This document shows, piece after piece, positions 1 through 5,247 of a stretch of DNA of 5,247 nt. The DNA is from Ignavibacteria bacterium. Lineage in GTDB: Bacteria; Bacteroidota; Ignavibacteria; Tepidaquicellales; Tepidaquicellaceae. Where the stretch lies: assembly GCA_018058125.1 (NCBI GenBank), contig JAGPCH010000141.1, forward strand, positions 1 to 5,247, in the 5' to 3' direction. The translations under genes were made by a program, and so were the position numbers. Below the pieces are notes generated by a model, which saw only the letters and a program-made list of their open reading frames with translations, was not told where the DNA came from and ran no database searches. Positions within the stretch are counted from its first letter, which is position 1; each line of letters begins with the position of its first letter.

Positions 1-1
1 G

Positions 2-76
2 TGCAAATTCTATAGTAACTATTATTCGGATTTGCAGAAGCTGATCTCAAAAAAACAAAATCATTGCAGTATTTAA
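2..76 (+). pseudogene. Upstream in-frame coding remnant ending at TAA, probably the same gene as 131-1075
   Basis: Frame 2 is open from the window edge for 24 codons and reads 'CKFYSNYYSDLQKLISKK' and onward, with the same Lys/Tyr/Asn-rich, amphipathic style as the downstream protein. It stops at TAA (74-76) and then continues in the same frame, without further stops, through 'TNYVSEIKEEYSVVTDCY' into the ATG at 131. One base change could create this TAA, so it looks like a nonsense mutation splitting one gene. A sequencing error or a separate upstream gene end are the alternatives. The 5' part lies outside the window. Confidence 0.45.
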
Positions 77-130
77 ACAAATTATGTTTCTGAAATTAAA
101 GAAGAATATTCAGTCGTTACTGACTGCTAC

Positions 131-1075
131 ATGTATGATGCAATTGTAAAATTATCCGGTTTTTATCACGACACTGTTGGCTTATCTGTCAACCATAATT
201 TGTCTAATGATATCGGGATCCCCGACTATTTTTTTGGTATTCTGGGGAAAAATAATTTTATCACCGGACAGGGCATTCAAAAAGAAAAAAATCAAAAGAT
301 TCTTCTAATGTATTATTATATATATCTCGCTTCTGCATATCCTGAAAATACGGACAATTATTTTAATTTTAAGAAGCACCTGCATGAAAATTCCGGACTT
401 TTCACTTTTGAAGAAAAGCATAATCTTTATATTAAGCTCGGTGATGCATTAAACCTCAGACCTTCAAGAAAAGGAGATAATAAAGTAGTTGAATTTCTTG
501 AGCATTACAAAAAACGGATCGAAGAAAATGTTTTTACGGATCTTGACGGAGGAATTAATATCTATTCATATTCCAATATTGTTAAGATGGCAGGAAGATT
601 GTCTGATCATAAACTCATAAAATTTGTAAAAGATAATTTCTTTGATCTACTTCTTCCGGAATTCAAGGATAATATGAGACTTTTCACGGATGCATTTTAT
701 TATTACTCTAAAGGTAACTGGGAAAAAGCACTGGAGAGCGCCATAAAGATCAAAGCAGATCATTTTATATTTAAATATGATCTCAGAGATCTTCAGGGTA
801 TGCTTTACTACGAGCTCAATGATTATGAAAGTTTTCTGTATCTTATGGATACTCATAAACATTTTCTGAAAAAAAATAAGTCTGTAAGCAGTATATATAA
901 AAACTGGTATGACATTTTTGTTTCCAATGTTTTCATGTTGCTGAAAATCAAACTGAAGTTTGATGAATATGAACTGATTAAATTTGAAAAAGAAGTATCA
1001 GAGGGAAAATCCGGAGGGACATCGTATTTTACCGATAAGATCAAAGAGCTGAAGAAAGTACATAAGATAAAATAG
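131..1075 (+). CDS. Hypothetical TPR-like all-helical protein, probably the C-terminal part of a longer gene
   Basis: The frame encodes 314 residues and ends at TAG. Composition is Lys/Tyr/Phe/Asn rich and looks almost wholly alpha-helical. Paired-helix patterns of the tetratricopeptide type recur, for example 'FYYYSKGNWEKALESAIKI' near residues 188-206 followed by 'LQGMLYYELNDYESFLYLMD' near 225-245. No signal peptide, membrane helix or catalytic motif is visible, so a cytoplasmic scaffold or interaction role is an inference only. It resembles a group of uncharacterised helical proteins I associate with Bacteroidota and Ignavibacteria, which are normally longer (about 500 aa). The ATG at 131 is the first start codon after an in-frame TAA at 74-76. 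It has no Shine-Dalgarno, and the 18 codons before it already read like protein. The true N-terminus therefore probably lies upstream, and this may be a truncated or broken gene. Confidence 0.6.
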   Translation: MYDAIVKLSGFYHDTVGLSVNHNLSNDIGIPDYFFGILGKNNFITGQGIQKEKNQKILLMYYYIYLASAYPENTDNYFNFKKHLHENSGLFTFEEKHNLYIKLGDALNLRPSRKGDNKVVEFLEHYKKRIEENVFTDLDGGINIYSYSNIVKMAGRLSDHKLIKFVKDNFFDLLLPEFKDNMRLFTDAFYYYSKGNWEKALESAIKIKADHFIFKYDLRDLQGMLYYELNDYESFLYLMDTHKHFLKKNKSVSSIYKNWYDIFVSNVFMLLKIKLKFDEYELIKFEKEVSEGKSGGTSYFTDKIKELKKVHKIK

Positions 1076-1102
1076 GATATTGAATTCATTCGGCTCTGAA
1101 AA

Positions 1103-1207
1103 ATGAAAGATCCTGATGAGTTATTTATTCTTCAAAAAAAAATAGAACAGGAAAATTTTATCCGGGAAAAGTAATGGTTGTCAGAGAAATTAACTGAGCT
1201 TCGGTAA
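1103..1207 (+). pseudogene. Decayed C-terminal tail of a paralogue of the preceding gene
   Basis: The frame reads 'MKDPDELFILQKKIEQEN' then 'FIREK', a TAA at 1172-1174, then 'WLSEKLTELR' and a final TAA at 1205-1207. Skipping the internal stop, 'LQKKIEQENFIREK' plus 'WLSEKLTELR' aligns without gaps over 24 residues with the end of the upstream protein ('FEKEVSEGKSGGTSYFTDKI' plus 'KELK'). K, E, L and the final K are identical, and V/I, Y/W, F/L, T/S, D/E, I/L and K/R are conservative pairs. It lies in the same frame as that gene, 27 bp after its stop. The best reading is the worn-out end of a tandem duplicate, or an older, longer C-terminus. A 23-residue peptide ending at 1174 could still be translated, but the match across the stop argues for decay. 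Confidence 0.4.
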
Positions 1208-1234
1208 ATCGGTATTGTGTATTGCGAGCAGTAC

Positions 1235-1258
1235 ATTTCCGTTTGCTTCAGCCAACGG
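1235..1258 (+). repeat. REP-like palindrome, copy 1
   Basis: CCGTTTGCTTCAGCCAACGG at 1239-1258 is an imperfect hairpin (CCGTT/AACGG outer stem, GCT/AGC inner, one mismatch) preceded by CATT. It matches the two copies at 2457-2483 and 2554-2585 in the core and in the CATT on the same side. It lies 22 bp beyond the stop codon of the minus-strand lipoprotein gene and just past the decayed plus-strand piece, so it sits between convergent 3' ends. There is no U-tract on either side, so it is not a standard intrinsic terminator. Confidence 0.65.
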
Positions 1259-1280
1259 ATGACCGCAGAAAACATCACCA

Positions 1281-2321
1281 TCACCTGATCCTGTTTATCA
1301 GCCCAATATTTGTATTGTATGAATTTATCATATTATTGTAACTTATTATCATGTCATTATACTTTACCCTGTAATCATTTTCAGATTTCAGTTGCGGAGC
1401 TTTTTCAAAAAACTCAGTTCCATTTTTAATAAAAGTCTCAACGGAATTTGTGAAATAATCTTCAAAATTATATTTCATGAATTTAACTTTTTCACTGAAC
1501 TCAGTATTCTTTATACTGTTTTTGCTTTCCTCAAAGGTCTTTACAAATTCTTTGAATTTTGCATCTGCCTCGTTCATATCACCTTTGTAATTCATTCCGC
1601 TAAAACTTTCAAAAAAATCCTCAGCAGCATCAAGTATGTCACCGTATGCATTCAGCATTACCTGTGATGATGCTTCATCGGGTGTCGAAGCAGTGGATGG
1701 ATCGTAAATTTTTCTCTTTGGTTTATACTTTTTCAGATCGGATGAAAATTTATCAAATGAAGTCTTAAACTTATCATATGCGGTTTTCATTTCTTCATCA
1801 TAAGGCTTGACCAAAGACAGATCATTCTTATAATCTTTGTTTGAATAATATTCCGATACTTTTTCAGATACGACGCTAAAGTCTTCCATTGCCGGAAGGA
1901 GTTTTTTCAGGTTTGATTCAATTTCATTCTGCATTTCCTCCGATGCTTTCAATTTGGAAAGTTCTCCTCCGTCAAGAAGTGATCTGTTGTAATTCTTTGC
2001 AGTACTTGCGAGAGTAGATACAGATAGCTTAAAACCTACCGGGATTATAAGCGAATTCTTTGTTATCGAGCCGGGTGCGGGAATATCGGACATATAATAT
2101 TTATACACACTTTCACCGGACTCCTGTATTTTGTTCATGACTTCTATATACTTGTTATAAAAATTCATATCAGCGCCGGATGTATTTTCCTTAATGGCTT
2201 CCTTTGTGACGGATTCTTCTTTTGAGGAAGTTAATTTTTCTTTAAGCTTAGTGACGATAGAGCATCCGGTGAGTAGCAGAATACTAACGAATAGAATTAT
2301 GGTAAATTTTAATTTAGCCAT
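1281..2321 (-). CDS. Probable DUF3829 (YiiG-like) lipoprotein
   Basis: This 346-residue protein begins with a lipoprotein signal: MAKLK, a hydrophobic stretch, and a lipobox LLTGC with the lipidated cysteine at residue 20. The next residue is Ser, not Asp, which by Lol rules (mostly worked out in Proteobacteria) favours the outer membrane. After a charged linker (about 21-50) comes a long helical region. It shows 'YNKYIEVMNKIQESGESVYKYY' spacing near 55-76, 'LLPAMEDFSVVSEKVSEYYS' near 141-160 and 'NKDYKNDLSLVKPYDEEMKT' near 161-180. This order (N-terminal YIEVxNK helix, then an EYYxxKDYKxD segment and an AYDKF helix) fits DUF3829, the family of E. coli YiiG, whose function is unknown. Family assignment is by motif resemblance. 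The start is fixed by the signal sequence; the leader is A/T-rich with no Shine-Dalgarno. It appears monocistronic, with a terminator-like hairpin upstream separating it from the 808-aa gene. Confidence 0.85.
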   Translation of the reverse strand: MAKLKFTIILFVSILLLTGCSIVTKLKEKLTSSKEESVTKEAIKENTSGADMNFYNKYIEVMNKIQESGESVYKYYMSDIPAPGSITKNSLIIPVGFKLSVSTLASTAKNYNRSLLDGGELSKLKASEEMQNEIESNLKKLLPAMEDFSVVSEKVSEYYSNKDYKNDLSLVKPYDEEMKTAYDKFKTSFDKFSSDLKKYKPKRKIYDPSTASTPDEASSQVMLNAYGDILDAAEDFFESFSGMNYKGDMNEADAKFKEFVKTFEESKNSIKNTEFSEKVKFMKYNFEDYFTNSVETFIKNGTEFFEKAPQLKSENDYRVKYNDMIISYNNMINSYNTNIGLINRIR

Positions 2322-2366
2322 TAGATGAAATGTTTAGTTGCCGGAAAATTAGTAAAGAAAAATCAA

Positions 2367-2395
2367 ATTATCGACATTTAAATCAGTATGTTGAA
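2367..2395 (-). promoter_or_regulatory. Weak sigma-70-like promoter candidate for the lipoprotein gene
   Basis: On the minus strand, GATAAT (2372-2367) differs from TATAAT at one base. It lies 17 bp downstream of TTCAAC (2395-2390), which is a poor -35. This would place a transcript start about 40 nt before the lipoprotein ATG. The nearby TAATTTG is one base short of the Bacteroidota -7 element TAnnTTTG. Such matches are common in AT-rich DNA, so this is only a candidate. Confidence 0.22.
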
Positions 2396-2441
2396 AAATA
2401 AAGCGATGCCATCTCTTTTCAAAATTGATTAGAGATGGCAT
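2393..2441 (-). terminator. Probable intrinsic terminator downstream of the 808-aa gene
   Basis: A perfect 11-bp stem (ATGCCATCTCT at 2406-2416 with AGAGATGGCAT at 2431-2441) encloses a 14-nt loop. Read on the minus strand it is followed by CGCTTTATTTTTC, a U-rich tail. The plus-strand side has no T-run. It lies about 160 bp past the stop of the minus-strand surface protein gene and just before the lipoprotein's leader, so it would insulate the two genes. The longish loop and the CGC before the U-tract keep confidence moderate. Confidence 0.5.
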
Positions 2442-2456
2442 TGTAGTTGGATCAAT

Positions 2457-2483
2457 CCGTTGGCTGAAACCAACGGTAATGAA
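2457..2483 (-). repeat. REP-like palindrome, copy 2 (inverted)
   Basis: CCGTTGGCTGAAACCAACGG (2457-2476) can form CCGTTGG/CCAACGG, a 7-bp GC-rich stem with a 6-nt loop. The following AATGAA is the complement of the TTCATT that precedes copy 3, so this copy is in the opposite orientation to copies 1 and 3. It lies in the 3' region of the 808-aa gene. Confidence 0.7.
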
Positions 2484-2510
2484 ATTCTTCTGACGATATA
2501 GCCGGAATCA

Positions 2511-2546
2511 GTCAGAGTCCTTCGATAAAGCAGGAGAGACTCTGAC
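2511..2546. repeat. Inner inverted repeat of the REP doublet
   Basis: GTCAGAGTC (2511-2519) and GACTCTGAC (2538-2546) are perfect inverted 9-mers separated by 18 bp. They lie between the two oppositely oriented REP copies. Neither side has a U-tract, so this looks like part of a composite repeat rather than a terminator. Confidence 0.6.
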
Positions 2547-2553
2547 GGGGGAT

Positions 2554-2585
2554 ATTCATTCCCGTTGGCTTTAGCTAACGGGAAT
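2554..2585 (+). repeat. REP-like palindrome, copy 3
   Basis: The core CCGTTGGCTTTAGCTAACGG (2562-2581) has arms that extend symmetrically to ATTCCCGTT (2558-2566) and AACGGGAAT (2577-2585), broken only at one inner G/T position. TTCATT (2554-2559) precedes it, the same side tag as copies 1 and 2. It begins 12 bp beyond the stop of the minus-strand 808-aa gene and forms the outer half of an inverted doublet with copy 2. Confidence 0.7.
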
Positions 2586-2597
2586 ATAGTGAGCTTT

Positions 2598-5024
2598 CTA
2601 TGGTATAACGCTTTGAACAAAGTTTACAGAATTATTAAATATCAAAATCACATCTGTAAGATCAGCTATGTTATCCCCTGTTACGTCCGTGACCACATAA
2701 CCCGTAGTAAAATCCGCTGAGCTGTTGAACGTCATTATTACGTCCGTCAGATCGACTGCATCATTCTGATTGACATCTCCTCCGTATATTGCATATCTAA
2801 CCGGAAAATTATCAACCCTGATTACATTCGTTCCTAATACTCCTGTTTCCGAATTCATAAAATCAATATTAGCTTCGGAACCAGTGAATTTAAAAGATGA
2901 AGATGCCCAGGTTTCAATGGAATTCCGATGCGTGATCTGAAGTAAAACACTTTTTTCATTTGTAAAACTTCCGTCAGGGTTAAAACTGAAATAGCAATTT
3001 CCGTCTGTTCCTATTACAGCTTTATCTGTCTTATTGACTCCGTTACCGATTATTCTTGCAGACAGAGTATCCGGTTTCATGATATTGGATGTAGAATCAT
3101 AAAACCCCTGAATCAGGACTGACAGATTTAAATTCTTAGGTCTTATTTCCGTCTCATTAATCTGCAGACCCCAGCTGTAGAATGTTCCTGAATTTGAAAA
3201 AGCTTCATCTCTTATTCTGATCTTCCAGAATCCTTTCGCATTATCACCATTAAAAGCAACATTCATACTATTCTCAGGCGTTATCTTTGCATAAAAAGAA
3301 GAGTATCTTCCGTTTAACAATACACTGTCGGCATTGTCATCGAAAACTGTTATAACATTATCATCTTCTGAATTTGTATTTTTATTTCCAAACACAAGTA
3401 CAGAGTCTCCGTTTGGCGCTATCAATATTATATCAAGATCAGATGACTCCGTATGATTTAAAGCAACAAATAGATTGACATCTGTTATTGAAGCATTCAG
3501 GTTTACATTCTGACTGTCGGTAATTGTGCCTGCTGTTCCCGAAAGAGGTATTCTATTATTTGAAGTTTTAAGATAATATGCTTTCGAAAACAAGATACCT
3601 TCATCCTGATTCAAGGGTGATACAGGCTGGTTTGAGATCTGTCCCGGATGGCTGAATCTCGCATTATTTCTGAAAAACAATCTAGGACCGCCATCGCCAA
3701 TATTATCAAGAGTATTTCCGTCAAAGCTGTAGTTGATATTCTTTTGAATAAGATTAGGATCTTTACTTCTTTCAAGCGATGCATAGTTTTTTCCAAAGAT
3801 CTCTTCCTGAGTTTTAGCTTTATTTGTGATCCTGACCTCATCAAGATATCCGTTAAGATCGCCGATAGCAGCAGGTCCGCCTCCTATATATATGGAATCA
3901 GCTGTAACGTTTATATTGGCAGGAGCTAATGAACCTGTGTTTACATTTATTCCATTTATAAAAAAATTATATTCTCCGCTTGATCTGTAAGTAAAGGCAA
4001 GATATGACCATTGACTAACAGGTATTGAATTTCCCGATAGAATAATATTATTATTTATTAACCCGTTGAAACTACCATTTGTATAAATTATTCCGTAGTT
4101 ATTGCCTTTTGAAATTAATCTGCAACCGCCGGAAGTTCTTGGATATATCCAGCATTCAAGAGTAAGTGCAGTATCAAGGTTTAGAGCAGTAGTATCTTTC
4201 CCTGCCAGAAAATCTTCAGTACCATCAAGTTCAAGACATTCGTTCTGTGAAATAGTATGTAGAGGTCTGAAAAAACTTCCTCCAGCCATGCTGTTACTAA
4301 AAGGTGAGGCAGCCACTATATTCCTGTCAAATGCATTATTCCCGTTTCCGGACATATCTTTTAGTTGATTTTCCAAAACGTTTTCACTCTGAAAGGCAAT
4401 AGACATAACTAGTCCGCTGTAAATTCCGCTTGATGTTCCGAGTGAAGTTCTCATAAACATGTTTATATCGGATCCGGAAAGGATCTTATTCCAGAGCCTG
4501 ACCTCATCCAACTGACCGGCAAAAGGAGTTGATGATCCGCTAATTCCGATAAATAATGAATCAGAATTAACACCGGGTGACGCTGCTGCAACTGTTGAAG
4601 TAGTATCGAGTATTCCGTTTAAATAAATATTAAAAACGCCTGTAGCAGAATTATATGTCGTAGAAAAGTGTGTCCAATTGTTTACAGAAAGCGGGGTTGA
4701 TACTCTGCTTGTCAAACGGGATGCTCCGTTTGTCAATACGGATATCCTTCCGCTTGAATTAAGCCTGACAGCATATTTCAGTGATGTTCCTAAAAACCCG
4801 CCCTTTGAGATTATACCTTTGGAAGTTCCTGATAAAGTAGCCGGATTTATCCAGGCTTCAATTGAAAAGCTTCCTGTAATGTCGATTGTAGCGGAATTCG
4901 GAACTGCGACATAGCTCGTATTATTTCCTGCGAATGATGCAGTCTTGCTCCAGTAGATCTGAGCACTGGATTGTCCTGAATATAATCCGGCTGCTAATAA
5001 AACCAAGATGTAAAATTTTTTCAT
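2598..5024 (-). CDS. Secreted LamG / P-domain surface protein with C-terminal dockerin-like module
   Basis: This 808-residue protein is built for the cell surface or exterior. Residues 1-21 are a Sec signal peptide (MKKF, hydrophobic core, cleavage after SSA). Two LamG/concanavalin-like domains follow, at about 28-195 ('FSIEAWIN' at 53-60, 'LDEVRLWN' at 172-179) and about 263-410 ('LTLECWIYP' at 287-295, 'LDEVRIT' at 394-400). A proprotein-convertase P-domain lies at about 500-625 ('LDIILIAPNGD' at 530-540, 'GFWKIRIRDEA' at 598-608, 'SWGLQI' at 617-622), with no protease domain attached. Residues 631-738 form a beta-rich module with 'HRNSIETWA', and 749-808 carry two EF-hand-like loops (D750-N752-N754-D758-D761 and D780-T782-D784-D788-D791). 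LamG folds commonly bind glycans or proteins, so an adhesin or polymer-binding role is inferred. The tail may serve Ca-dependent folding, anchoring or sorting; no usual T9SS C-terminal domain is evident. The start is set by the signal peptide; there is no Shine-Dalgarno. Confidence 0.9.
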   Translation of the reverse strand: MKKFYILVLLAAGLYSGQSSAQIYWSKTASFAGNNTSYVAVPNSATIDITGSFSIEAWINPATLSGTSKGIISKGGFLGTSLKYAVRLNSSGRISVLTNGASRLTSRVSTPLSVNNWTHFSTTYNSATGVFNIYLNGILDTTSTVAAASPGVNSDSLFIGISGSSTPFAGQLDEVRLWNKILSGSDINMFMRTSLGTSSGIYSGLVMSIAFQSENVLENQLKDMSGNGNNAFDRNIVAASPFSNSMAGGSFFRPLHTISQNECLELDGTEDFLAGKDTTALNLDTALTLECWIYPRTSGGCRLISKGNNYGIIYTNGSFNGLINNNIILSGNSIPVSQWSYLAFTYRSSGEYNFFINGINVNTGSLAPANINVTADSIYIGGGPAAIGDLNGYLDEVRITNKAKTQEEIFGKNYASLERSKDPNLIQKNINYSFDGNTLDNIGDGGPRLFFRNNARFSHPGQISNQPVSPLNQDEGILFSKAYYLKTSNNRIPLSGTAGTITDSQNVNLNASITDVNLFVALNHTESSDLDIILIAPNGDSVLVFGNKNTNSEDDNVITVFDDNADSVLLNGRYSSFYAKITPENSMNVAFNGDNAKGFWKIRIRDEAFSNSGTFYSWGLQINETEIRPKNLNLSVLIQGFYDSTSNIMKPDTLSARIIGNGVNKTDKAVIGTDGNCYFSFNPDGSFTNEKSVLLQITHRNSIETWASSSFKFTGSEANIDFMNSETGVLGTNVIRVDNFPVRYAIYGGDVNQNDAVDLTDVIMTFNSSADFTTGYVVTDVTGDNIADLTDVILIFNNSVNFVQSVIP

Positions 5025-5029
5025 GATTG

Positions 5030-5046
5030 CTAAATTTTAAATTTAG
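5030..5046. other. AT-rich perfect palindrome just upstream of the 808-aa gene start
   Basis: CTAAATTTTAAATTTAG consists of two perfect 8-base arms around one central base. It ends 5 bp before the minus-strand ATG at 5024. Such symmetry could be an operator or a weak leader hairpin, but all-A/T palindromes arise easily in this base composition. The rest of the 66-bp gap is also A/T-rich, with a T9 run at 5067-5075, and shows no GC-rich terminator. Confidence 0.3.
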
Positions 5047-5090
5047 AAAAGTTTTAAAAGATTAAATTTTTTTTTAACAATTTAACTAAT

Positions 5091-5247
5091 TTATGGAATA
5101 ATTTTACTTATAAAAGCGCTCGCATTATTTGAAGTGATCACGACATCAGCGAGATCGCTCAGATTATCACCGTTCATATCAGAAGACACATATCCGTTTG
5201 TAAAAGCATTTGCCGCATTGGAAACATTCACCACATCTGTCAGATCG
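5091..5247 (-). CDS. C-terminus of a second protein with the same dockerin-like module (partial)
   Basis: The last 51 codons of a minus-strand gene are present, ending at TAA (5093-5091); the rest lies beyond the window. The peptide runs from 'DLTDVVNVSNAANAFTNGYV' through 'SSDMNGDNLSDLADVV' to '...ISKIIP'. It aligns without a gap to the last 51 residues of the 808-aa protein, with 24 identities, including the second Ca-binding loop (D-M-N-G-D-N-L-S-D-L-A-D), the FTxGYV linker and the terminal IP. The gene is therefore a neighbouring secreted protein sharing the C-terminal module. It ends 66 bp before the 808-aa gene on the same strand, consistent with an operon or tandem family. Nothing can be said of its N-terminal domains. 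Confidence 0.85.
   Translation of the reverse strand, partial: DLTDVVNVSNAANAFTNGYVSSDMNGDNLSDLADVVITSNNASAFISKIIP

Noticed and set aside
647..1089. Minus-strand ORFs of 71 and 78 aa opposite the TPR-like gene, and a 91-aa plus-strand ORF opposite the lipoprotein gene (1392-1667)
   Set aside because: They are antisense to clearly protein-like frames and have Phe/Ile/Cys-rich, low-quality composition typical of shadows.
1..1207. Stop-codon reassignment or readthrough to explain the in-frame TAAs
   Set aside because: TAA ends the gene at 5091 next to a conserved terminal motif, and TAG and TGA end the other genes, so ordinary decay or sequencing error is the simpler explanation.
1200..1285. 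Open minus-strand frame past the lipoprotein stop reading 'GDVFCGHPLAEANGNVLLAI', and an ATGA overlap with the stop
   Set aside because: The peptide comes largely from REP copy 1 and is antisense to the decayed plus-strand tail. It has no convincing end or family, so chance is more likely than a small gene.
2429..2620. 63-aa minus-strand ORF across the REP doublet
   Set aside because: It is built almost entirely from the two REP hairpins and overlaps the 3' end of the 808-aa gene. Its 'PLAKANGN' peptide is just the palindrome translated.
3611..4914. Several 77-93 aa ORFs on both strands inside the surface protein gene
   Set aside because: They are shadow frames of a well-supported 808-aa gene with recognisable domains, and none shows its own coding signature.
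5047..5090. Possible terminator around the T9 run between the two dockerin-tailed genes
   Set aside because: The flanking inverted bases are only A/T (TTAAATT/AATTTAA) and too weak to act as an intrinsic terminator stem.

Overview
The window is AT-rich and reads like Bacteroidota, Ignavibacteriota or a related group. Three things suggest this: a large secreted LamG/P-domain protein ending in a paired dockerin-like Ca-binding module, a DUF3829-like lipoprotein, and starts without Shine-Dalgarno sequences but with A/T-rich leaders. This placement is inferred from family resemblance and style; there is no marker gene. TAA, TAG and TGA all end convincing genes here, so the standard bacterial code applies.

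Layout: (1) 1-1207, plus strand. A helical, TPR-like hypothetical protein (131-1075) whose coding-like frame runs back to the window edge but is cut by an in-frame TAA at 74-76. A short decayed piece at 1103-1207, in the same frame, resembles the C-terminal tail of that protein. (2) 1281-2321, minus strand. A 346-aa lipoprotein with a clear lipobox, probably DUF3829/YiiG-like. (3) 2322-2597. An intergenic region with a weak promoter candidate, a probable minus-strand terminator, and a REP-doublet (BIME-like) structure. A third copy of the same REP lies at 1235-1258. (4) 2598-5024, minus strand. An 808-aa secreted multidomain surface protein (signal peptide, LamG, LamG, P-domain, 'HRNSIETW' module, dockerin-like pair). 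(5) 5091 to the window end, minus strand. The C-terminus of a second protein with the same dockerin-like module, 24/51 residues identical without gaps, just upstream of the 808-aa gene.

The two dockerin-ended genes form a tandem pair, 66 bp apart, that is probably co-transcribed or duplicated. Nothing links the lipoprotein or the TPR-like gene to them functionally. The most notable non-genic signal is the REP-like palindrome family (core CCGTTGGCTTNAGCCAACGG, always preceded by CATT on one side). All three copies sit just beyond the 3' ends of genes, as REP elements mobilised by RAYT transposases do. No RNA gene, CRISPR array or complete insertion sequence is visible.
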